A stretch of 64,000 bases of DNA. It comes from Sapria himalayana. Taxonomy: Eukaryota > Streptophyta > Magnoliopsida > Malpighiales > Rafflesiaceae. Location of the stretch: positions 1,253,137-1,317,136 of the forward strand of contig JAREIK010002991.1 in assembly GCA_029783825.1 (NCBI GenBank), given 5' to 3'. Positions 15,227 to 26,200 of the stretch are shown here, piece after piece. How positions within the stretch are numbered: the stretch's first letter is position 1; every line of letters begins with the position of its first letter. Below the pieces are notes generated by a model. The model was not told the DNA's origin. It saw only the letters and a list, made by a program, of their open reading frames with translations, and did no database searches. The position numbers were made by a program, and so were the translations under genes.

Positions 15227-18200
15227 TATTATATATGTAGAAAGATAGGGAGCACTAAGAACTTTAAGGAGCATGTTGATTTATGCTCCAAAAAATCTTA
15301 TACATTGGATCCCGATTAAACTTAATTGAGTGGAGTTACTTTTGAAGTTGAATCAAGTTCAGCTTCATTGTCTCACTTCTTTAATCATAATGATTTTGGG
15401 AGGAAATACATCAAAATAATTATGACCATGAGTCTTCAAATTTGATTTTTCTAAGAATTTAAGGTAGTCAGTATTTTGCTGACTTATTTTTAACTAGCTT
15501 ATCATAAAATTTTTAGGTTGACTAATATGAATGACATAATTAAATATTATTAATTATAAAATCAATTAATAATTAATAATTAATAAATTTAAGAAATAAA
15601 ATGGAGCGATGTCTTTGATATTCATTATATGAATGCCATGACAATATAATATTTGTATACCTCATCTCCTACTATATTAATTTAAAATACAAACTTAATA
15701 AAAATATTTAAAGATTTTTTATCTACATGATGATCATGTCTTATATAAGGGTATGATGAGAATCTTTAAAAAATATGATATTTAGAATAAAATTTTTAGT
15801 ATTATATTCGATAATATTAATAGCGAATTCATCATTAATATGACTATCATAACTATTAGAGAAAAATAATTAGGTTAAAATTTTTATGTTAGTTGTATGT
15901 GTTATATAATTAACCTATTAGTGCAAGTGTGAATATAAGTTGTTTCCTCATTATTAGAAAAAATAAAAAATTCTCTAATATAACTTAAGATGCCTAAATA
16001 TTAATAAGAGTTTAGTAATCTATGTTTATTATTGGGATATTCGATTATGTCAATAGTAAGAGTGTCAAATTTATTATTGATGATTGAGATTGAGATATAA
16101 TTTTTTTAATAAAATTTTTCAAAATATTTTATGACATGATGAATATTTTTTTGTGTGTGTAAACTTTTATCATTTGCTTTGTACATAAGTTTATATGTAA
16201 TATTAATAGTATGTTTAACAAAACTAGAGAATATGATGTATTTAGTATTATGATTATTAAGATGAAAACTATATATTTAAAATATTGATCATTTATTTTA
16301 ACTCTTTGTTGTTTGGTTGTTTATATGGATCATATGATTAAAGTGGAATGGATAGAAATATTTTAAGATATATATTCACTTGCATGAATCAAGTAGACGA
16401 ATATGAAATTTTATTAATAAAAAATTAACTTACATGTCTATATTATGACACTAAATATGATAGTTGTAGCTAGACTTTGAGTATGAATATAAACATCATA
16501 TTCGAAGATGTTAATTTTTTTATTCAATTATCTAGGGACAAATGATGAGTGATCCGTCTAATAAAAGTGAGATATCTCTATACTTAGATTTTGATTACCA
16601 GTCTAACCTATCACATAATAATAATAAATATTTGGAGATTTGGATTTGGTGGAAATTATATAAATCTACTTATTTCACGCTATTTAAATTGATGCGTAAT
16701 CTACTGATCTCTCATTTGTATAACATAGAATTGAAATTTACTTTTATAATGCAGATATTTACATATATCATAAAGGCACTTGCATTAGAGGTGTCAAACA
16801 TGCCATGTTGTGTCGGCAATTTTCATTTTTGGGCGGCCTAGTCGGGTCATTATGCTGTGCCATGCACGACTCAGTTGGGAAGCCATGACGTGCTAGGTAT
16901 GATATGAATCAAATTATGCTCGGCCCAGCATGATCTGATTTGCATGAGTCCAGGCAGCCTCATGCATTTTGTGCCTGATTGTTTTTGGGTTGTGTCATCA
17001 TGTCATATTGTGATATTTTTTTTTGGGTGGCCGAAAGCTCGTTGCCCTCAGCATCATGGAAGCACGGACACGGCTCCCTACAGCCGTGTCCACGTTTTCG
17101 ACACCTGGACATGGTGCGGACACGGCATGAATACGTGTCTGATACGCCACGTGGTGTATCATTAATCAATCCGTATTCGATACGCCACGTGACGTATTGG
17201 ACGGTTGCGTCGGCTACCATATTCAAGTCGAGAGTGCCCGACGTCTAACGACGTCCGGTGGCCAACGTCGCCGCATGGGCGACGTTGGCCACTCGACGCA
17301 GGCGACGGGCACGATTTGAGGGGGAAGGTAGGGGGCAGGCACGATTTGAGGGGGAAGGTAGGGGGCAGGCACGATTTGATGGGGGGAGGTGGAGGCAGGA
17401 GGCGGGCGCGATTTGAGGGGGGGGGGGGGGGGGGGGGGGGCGGGCGCTATTGGAGGGGGAGGCAGGGGATGGCGCTATGTGTGGGGATGCAGGGCTGGCA
17501 TAAAATAAAATAAAATATTTTTATTTGATAAAATAAATAAAATATTTTTATTTGATAAAATAAATAAAATATATTTTTATATAATATAAGATAATTATAA
17601 ATATTATCTAATAAAATAAAATAAAATATTTTTATTTTATAAAATAAAAAAAATATATTTATTTAATAAAATAAAATATTTTAATTTATTTTGTTTTATT
17701 TTGTTTTATAAAATACCTAATATTTATAAATAAAATAATTTTTATTTTTAATTTTATTTTTTTATCATACCGTATTCTAGTCGTATCCGTATCCTAGTTT
17801 TTTAGAATGTATCGTGTCCCCGTATCCTACCGTGTCGTATCCTCGTGTCCGTGCTTCTTAGCTCAGCATCACTTGTATCATACCAATTTAGCTTCAAAAT
17901 TCAATGTCTGTCACTCGATCACAGCCACCATAATGAATATTTTTTTTAATTTATGCTTTTAAATTAAAAAAAAGGATAAATAAATACAACAATAAAATAA
18001 GAAAAAAATAATCATTATTAAGCGTTAAACAAAAAATATATAGTGTAACAAAAGTTAAAATATCAAAAATTAAAATTGAAATATACAAGCAAGTGTCTAT
18101 CTCAATCCCAATGTCAATTGGTGTTTGTATGTATATGCAACTCATCATCATCATCATCATCATCCTGTAAGTGTTTAATGGTATCGCTAGCAGTGGGGGT

Positions 18201-21200
18201 GGCTTCAACATCTTCTAAGTTCAACGAGTCATCATCTGCCTCTGCCATCAACTAGTGCGCTCTAGAGGTGTCAAACGGGCCGGCCCAGCACGGCACGGCT
18301 CGTTTTTCACGTGCCCGGCCGTGCCGGGCACGGCACGGTTTTTTAAATTCGGGCACGGCACGGCCCGTGGGCAAGGCCGTGCCGTGCCGGCCCGCTCGGA
18401 CACGGGCGCACGGCAAGGCAGGGCAAGCGGGGCGGGGCGGGTCGGGTCTGTTTGGACCCGACCCGCGGTCTTTTTACCGGGGGCGGGGCCCGGTTGGGTC
18501 ACGAGTCGCGACGCAGGCACGGCCCGACACGTGGTTTGTTCGCCCGGGCCCGGCACGGGCCCGGGCACGTTTTTTTATCGTGCCGGCCCAGGCACGGCCG
18601 AACCGTGCCGTGCCTCGTGCTGGGCCGGGCCGGCCCGGCCCGCTTGACACCTCTAGTGCGCTTCCACTCGGTCCCGATGCAGTTTTATCTTGGATGTTCA
18701 TCCTTGAATTCTCTCAATCCTTCATTCATCCAAGTACCGTAATGATATCTGGTCACAGTCTCGATTTATTATCCGAAATAACATTGATTATAACATAAAA
18801 AATAGATTTGATGTTCATGCTCGATATCAGAGAAGTCAGTAGATCTCTTATCATCTTAGACAACATGTGATATGTAGATTTATATGATTTTTATCATAAT
18901 AAAATATTAATGTTCTTGTTATCATTATGTGATAGGATCGAGTAGTAATCGATATTTAAGTACTGAGATAGCTCGTTCATATTCGATAGATTTAGACGCG
19001 TCAACCAAGCCAGACTGGCCCGAGCCGGCATGAGGCACGGCCCGATTTGGCCGTGCCTATGCTGGCCCGGCATGGAAATTTTTTGTGCCTGTGCTCGTGC
19101 TGTGCCTGTCCACGGTACCAATCGTGCCGTGTTGTGTCGAGGCCAACAGAGCCTTGTGTCGTACCTGACCAAGCATGGTATCGTGGCTCGTGGGTACGGT
19201 ACCTCGGCACGAGCCGTGAAATCGCCTCAGTGGCAGAAGTTGAGCTCGACGTGCGAGGCTCGCCCGGCAGAAGTTGAAAAAGAATCGTGTGGCACACTTT
19301 GCCGCGGCACGCCGCCTAAACGGCGAAACCCTAATTTTTTTTAAATTAGGGTTTCAGCTCGACCGGGCCGAACCCGCCAGATTCTTGCTGCAGGCTCGTG
19401 CCGGGCTGACCTCCACAGAACCGTGCTTGACCAGGCACGACATGATACATTAATTGTGCCCTGCTTGGCCAGACACGGAAGCAAGGTCAGTCTGGCTAAA
19501 AATAGGCCGGTCCAGCTCAGCACGTTCGGTTTGACACTTTTAAATAGACAACTCTATTTTTTTTCTCCCGCTAACTGAATGAAGAAATCATAATCTTTGA
19601 ATATAATGTTCATATCCGTATTCGGAGTTTAACTACAACTAATATCATACCTAATATTGTAATATATAAATTATTTAATCAATTTTTCATGAATAAATTA
19701 TTTAAATTGGTATTCTTGGTTCATGTATATGAGTGTATATGTTTAAATATTTTTTATCATTTTCACCTTAATCTTTGGATCAATACAGGCAGTCAGACAA
19801 TAAAAAGATGAAATGGTTGACTAATACTCTAAGTATTTGGTTTTTATTTTAACAATCATCTTATTAAATGCCGCGTCACTTCTTAACTTGCTAAACATAC
19901 TACTAATATTGCACATGTACCTGAGTGCAATACAAGTTGTGGGTATATACACATACGAATATATATTCATTGCATCATAAAAATAATTAAGATTTTCATA
20001 AATAAAAATTTTGTATCTTTGTTTCTATTGTTAATAATAAGTTCGTTACTCTTATTATTAATATTGTCGAATATTACATGTTTGTATCCAACATATAATT
20101 TTAATATCAGGTAAGTGTAATTCTATCGGTGTCTTATATTTGTTTGAAATTTTTTTAGACCTGCTGACAAATAGAGATTACTTAATTCCTATTGTCTGCT
20201 TAGTGTCCAAAGATATTTTAGTGTGTTTCGTATTTTTTCTAATATGAGAGAAATAATATTGATTTTCGTTTGTACTATCAGGTTAATAATAAATAATGTG
20301 ATCATACATCTAACGTAAAAAAATCTTTCATAATTAGAGGTGTCAAACGTGCCGGGCCGGCCCGGCACGTTCAAAAACCGTGCCCGGGCCCGTGCCGTGC
20401 CCGGGCGAAGCAAAGCACGTGCCGTGCCTTGGCACGGCACGCCGGCACGTGTCCATCCCGTGCCGGTTCACGCAGGCATGCGTGGCTAGAGGTGTCAAAC
20501 GGGCCGGCCCAGCACGGCACGGCACGGCCCGTGGGCACGGCAAGGCCGTGCCGTGCTGACCCGCTCGGGCACGGGCGCACGGCAAGGCAGGGCAGGTGGG
20601 CGCGGGGCGGGTCTGTTTGGACCCGACCCGCGGTCTTTTTACCGGGGGCGGGGCCCGGTTGGGTCACGAGTCACGACTCACGACGCAGGCACGCGGGCCG
20701 GCGTGCCGTGCCAGGCACGGCACGGCTCGTGCCAGGCACGGCACGGCTCGTGCCAGGCACGGCACGGCTCGTGCCAGGCACGGCACGGCTCGTGCCAGGC
20801 ACGGCACGGCCCGTGCCAGGCACGGCACGGCTCGTGCCAGGCACGGCACGGCTCGTGCCAGGCACGGCACGGCTCGTGCCAGGCACGGCACGGCTCGTGC
20901 CAGGCACGGCACGGCTCGTGCCAGGCACGGCACGGCTCGTGCCAGGCACGGCACGGCTCGTGCCAGGCACGGCTCGTGCCAGGCACGGCACGGCTCGTGC
21001 CAGGCACGGCACGGCTCGTGCCAGGCACGGCACGGCTCGTGCCAGGCACGGCACGGCTCGTGCCAGGCACGGCACGGCACGGCTCGTGCCAGGCACGGCA
21101 CGGCTCGTGCCAGGCACGGCACGGCACGGCACGGCTCGTGCCAGGCACGGCACGGCTCGTGCCAGGCACGGCACGGCTCGTGCCAGGCACGGCACTGCTC

Positions 21201-23248
21201 GTGCCAGGCACGGCACGGCTCGTGCCAGGCACGGCACGGCTCGTGCCAGGCACGGCACGGCTCGTGCCAGGCACGGCTCGTGCCAGGCACGGCACGGCTC
21301 GTGCCAGGCACGGCACGGCTCGTGCCAGGCACGGCACGGCTCGTGCCAGGCACGGCACGGCTCGTGCCAGGCACGGCACGGCTCGTGCCAGGCACGGCAC
21401 GGCTCGTGCCAGGCACGGCTCGTGCCAGGCACGGCACGGCTCGTGCCAGGCACGGCACGGCTCGTGCCAGGCACGGCACGGCTCGTGCCAGGCACGGCAC
21501 GGCTCGTGCCAGGCACGGCACGGCTCGTGCCAGGCACGGCACGGCTCGTGCCAGGCACGGCACGGCTCGTGCCAGGCACGGCACGGCTCGTGCCAGGCAC
21601 GGCACGGCTCGTGCCAGGCACGGCACGGCTCGTGCCAGGCACGGCACGGCTCGTGCCAGGCACGGCCCGGCTCGTGCCAGGCACGGCCCGGCTCGTGCCA
21701 GGCACGGCCCGGCTCGTGCCAGGCACGGCCCGACACGTGGTTTGTTCGCCCGGGCACGGGCCCGGGCATGTTTTTTTATCGTGCCGGGCCGGCCCGGCCC
21801 GTTTGACACCTCTATGCGTGGCACTGGCGGCGTGCCACGCGTGCCGTGTCGTGAGTCGCGAGTCACGACTCACGACTCACGGTCACGACTCACTGAGTCG
21901 TGACTCGTGACCCAACCGGGCCCCGCCCCCGGTAAAAAGACCGCGGGTCGGGTCCAAACGACCCGACCCGCCTGCACTGCTTTGCCGTGCGCCCGTGCCC
22001 GAGTGGGCCGGCACGGCATTGCCGTGCCCGCGGGCCGTGCCGTGCCTGAACGGCACGGTAGCACGGCTGGGCACGTGAAAAACGGGCCGTGCCGTGCTGG
22101 GCCGGCCCGTTTGACACCTCTATTCATAATGATCCGTCTTTTAAATGTTCTTACAAATATATTAATGACTACTCTATTGTTAGATGCGTTATCAATTATA
22201 ATATTATATATTTTATTTTACATTTTATAATCTTTAAAGATTCTCGACATGCTCTCACATATGAAAAGGTCATCATGAGGATGGTGAATAACATGAAATC
22301 TTAAGATTATTATTAAGTTTCAGGAAGAATTTACTTAGAGGGCGGTGAGACATGCAAAAGATGCATAATTATGACTAGTTTAAATATCGTATATCAACGA
22401 TACTAATTTATTATATTTTTAAATTCATTAATTATTAATTATTTTTTTAAATTATAATATTTTAGCATGTCGTTTCTATATGTTAACCTAAAAATTTTAT
22501 AATATGCAGGTAGAGGTGTCAAACGGGCCGGCCCAGCACGGCACGGCCCGTTTTTCACGTGCCCAGCCGTGCTGCCGTGCCGTGCCGGGCACGGCACGGT
22601 TTTTTAAATTCGGGCACGGCACGGCCCGTGGGCACGGCAAGGCAGGGCAGGCGGGGCGGGGCGGGTCGGGTCTGTTTGGACCCGACCCGCGGTCTTTTTA
22701 CCGGGGGCGGGGCCCGGTTGGGTCACGAGTCATGACTCAGTGAGTCGTGACCGTGAGTCGTGAGTCGTGACTCGTGAGTTGCGACTCACGAGTCACGACT
22801 CAGGCACGCGGGCCGGCGTGCCGTGCCAAGGCACGAGCCGTGCCGGGCACGGGCCCGGGCACGTTTTTTTATCGTGCCGGGCCGGCCCAGGCACGGCTGA
22901 ACCGTGCCGTGCCTCGTGCCGGGCCGGGCCGGCCCGGCCCGTTTGACACCTCTATATGCAAGCTAAAAATAAGTTTTATTGATACTGATTATCCTTGAAT
23001 TCTTTAAAAATTTAATTGAATCACCTATAATGGTGATTAGTTTAGCTATTCATTTCCTCCATAACTCATTGTGATAAATGAAAGGAGTCAATAAAGAAGT
23101 ACTATATTTAACCTCAAAGATCGAAATACTTTGTTAGGTTCTTTTTGGATCTAATACATCATATTATTTGATACATTGATCAGCATGTCATTATAGGTGG
23201 CCCATACTACTACTACTACTACTACACAAACACACACCCACATATATG

Positions 23249-23291
<43 letters not shown>

Positions 23292-26200
23292 CTGATTCAT
23301 CATCTACACTCTTAGTATTTTTAATTTTCAATATGTTAAATTAAGTACATATATGTTTTTTAATTTTTTTTTTATTTTTTAGGCATTTAAATTTTGGTCG
23401 AGTTAATGAGAGAAAACATGATTTCGACATTGGTCATTTTCATAGGATTATTATTATTATCTATGTTTACGTCAATATTAATTTTTTTATTATTAAATTT
23501 ATTATTAGTCATTTATATTTTTTTATTATATGTTCTAAGTTAATAAATAGATTCTTAAAAAAATTAAATAAAAAATAATATTTGGCTTATGGAGAGGAGA
23601 GAGATAGTCAGGGCTTGTATTTGGTAGCTTAGATAATGAAATTGAAATAGCAACATTAAATCTCCACTCAACTCATATTTTTTAAGTTTTATAAAAAAAA
23701 CTTTTAAATTTAAAACTTAAAAGCTTTAGGTTTAGAGAGAGAGAGAACCGAGAGGAGCGATAGAGAGAGAACCGAGAGGAGCGATAGATAGAGAGAGAAC
23801 CGAGAGGAGCGATAGAGAGAGAGAAAGAACCGAGAGGAGAGGTATAGAGAGAGGGAGAGAACCAAGAGGATAGATAAAGAGAGAGAGAACCGAGAGGAGT
23901 GATAGAGAGAGAGAGAGAACCGAGAGGAGAGGTATAGAGAGAGGGAGAGAACTAAGAGGATAGATAAAGAGAGAGAGAACCAAGAGGAGAGATAGAGAGA
24001 GAGAGAACCAAAAGGAGAGATATAGTGAGAGAGAATCAAGAATAGAGATAGAGAGAGAACCAAAAGGAGAGGTATAGAGGGAGGGAGAAGAGAGAAAATC
24101 GAGAGGAGAGATAGGGAGAAGAGAGAGAATCGAGAGGAGAAAGAGAGAAGAGAGAGTTGAGGTTGAGATTTGAGAATGAAATGCACCCACTTTTAGTTTA
24201 AGATCCCTAGTCACAGTAATCCTGCCGGGTGACCTTGCCAATGTGCCTAGGGCTCGTACGATTCAATTTTAGTCATGGTTCTGGATCGTGCCATGTTGGG
24301 CCAGACATGGCTTAGTCGGGCCTTGCCTGGTACTTGGATTTCCTGGCCCATTTTTCACCTTTAACTTATATGCTTGAAGGACTTAGAAGATTCAAAATTA
24401 GTTATCCAGGATAAAATAAATGGGTTGTTGTCGGATGATGACTCATGTGACATCAAGAATATTGATGGCATCACTAGCGCTACTATTTATATCAAAATCA
24501 TACATTACCATGATGATTTGTATTTGTATGTGTACTACCATACTATAGACATGGTAGCATCGTCTATTTTAATGGTAGGCTTCTCTTTGGATTTCCAAAC
24601 CCAAGAAATCCTATTCTCTTCAGATATAAAATTATTAAAATATGTTGAAATATTTGATGACTCTATGATAGTAACATCATATCAACTACCAACATGCTTA
24701 GATATATGAGCGACTCTATTAACTAGTCTCCTAGGCTTAGTTACGGGTAAGGAAGGACAAATGATGAATCTAAGTGCAATTTTTGTATTCATACTCTTTC
24801 AATGATCATTAAAAAAATGAGTTATTTTAAAAAACAACATTCACCCTCATTAGATTTTTATTCGTTATTGAGAATTTAGATTGTTAGATTTTATTTACAC
24901 CCATCTTAGTGGTGGTTATATAGGTTTGTTATAATTTAATTTTATTTTTTTGGTTGAGCACTCATGTCAAAGTGGTTTTATTGAATGTTCACATAGATGA
25001 TATTCTGATTATGAGTGATGATGAGTTGATAATTATCTAATTTTATAAGTTTTTTTAGACATAATTTTAGATGAAGGTAACTTGTGAGTTTGTTGGGTAG
25101 CCATTCAGCATACACACCAAATGTAGTTGTTAGATATTATTTTCAGAGAGGATATTAAGAATTTTACACAATATTGAGAGACAGGTTGATTATCAAAGTT
25201 TGTAACGGTTTTTTTACATAGTCCATCCACTATAATTCTTATTAGATATGAATATATGCAAATTTTTTGTAAGACAGTAATTTATGATTTTTTTTCTTTC
25301 AAACATTCATGGTTGTTTTATATGTACTTTAAATTTATATGAGTGACTCTATAAACTCATATCTAACAAAGTGTCGCAGGCTCAGTTATATGAGTGATTC
25401 TATTAACTAGTGTCCTAGGCTTGGTTACAAGTAAAGAGGACGAATAACGAATCTAAACGCAATTTCTGTAATTATACTCTTTCAATGATCATTAAAAAAA
25501 TGAGTCATTATTACAAACAACATTTTCCCTCATAAAATTTTTAATAATTACTGAGAATTTAGTTTGTTATATTTTTATTTATAGCCATCTTGTTGGCTGC
25601 TACATAGGTTTTCTATAATTTTATTTTATTTTTTTGGTTGAGCACTCATGTAAGGTGGCTTTATTGATTATTCATATAGATGATCTTCTGATTATGAGTG
25701 ATGATGAGTTGAGAATCACCTAATTTAATGAGTTTTTTTGACATAATTTCAGATGAATGTAACTTGTGAGGCTGTTGGGTAGCCGTTCAGCATACACACT
25801 AAATTTAGTTGTTAGATATTATTTTTAGGGAGGATATCAAAAATTTTACACAATATTGAGAGACAAGTTGATTATCAATGTCAATAAAGGTTTTTTACAT
25901 TGTGCATTCATTATAATTCTAATTAGATTTGAGTATATGTAAGTCTTTTGTAAGGCAGTAATTCACAATTTTTTCTTTCTAATATTTATGGTTGTTTTAT
26001 ATGTACTCTTAATTTATAATTATTGATTATTGACACATGAGTTAGTTCTCATATTGTACTTAATTATATCCAATTTATATTTCATATACTCACTTTTTAT
26101 TTTAAAAATATTATTATAATCATTGTCAAATAATTAGAAGTCAATAGTATAGTAGTATTTATTTTGAATATCTATTCTTTTATAATGTATTGTTTATGTT

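Larger units (their letters stand above)
20335..22122 (-). mobile_element. Outer family 1 element hosting a nested copy
   Basis: Its ends are TAGAGGTGTCAAACGTGCC and CCCGTTTGACACCTCTA. The 8-bp duplication TTCATAAT is perfect (20327-20334, 22123-22130). Removing the inner element and one of its duplications leaves about 452 bp, the normal family length. The core landmark reads in the orientation opposite to the inner copy. Confidence 0.93.

Noticed and set aside
20704..21730. CRISPR-like array
   Set aside because: Units are contiguous without unique spacers, in a plant nuclear context.
20429..21910. ORFs of 363-493 codons in all six frames
   Set aside because: They are produced by the stop-free 21-bp minisatellite; the peptides are pure repeats of ARHGT/VPGTARL type with no homology.
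23710..24241. Two Ser/Leu-rich ORFs on the - strand (158 and 169 codons)
   Set aside because: They are translations of the GAGA minisatellite, with no conserved domain.
24374..24709. 111-codon ORF without low complexity
   Set aside because: No recognisable domain, no splice context and it sits next to Copia ruins; likely decayed transposon or chance.
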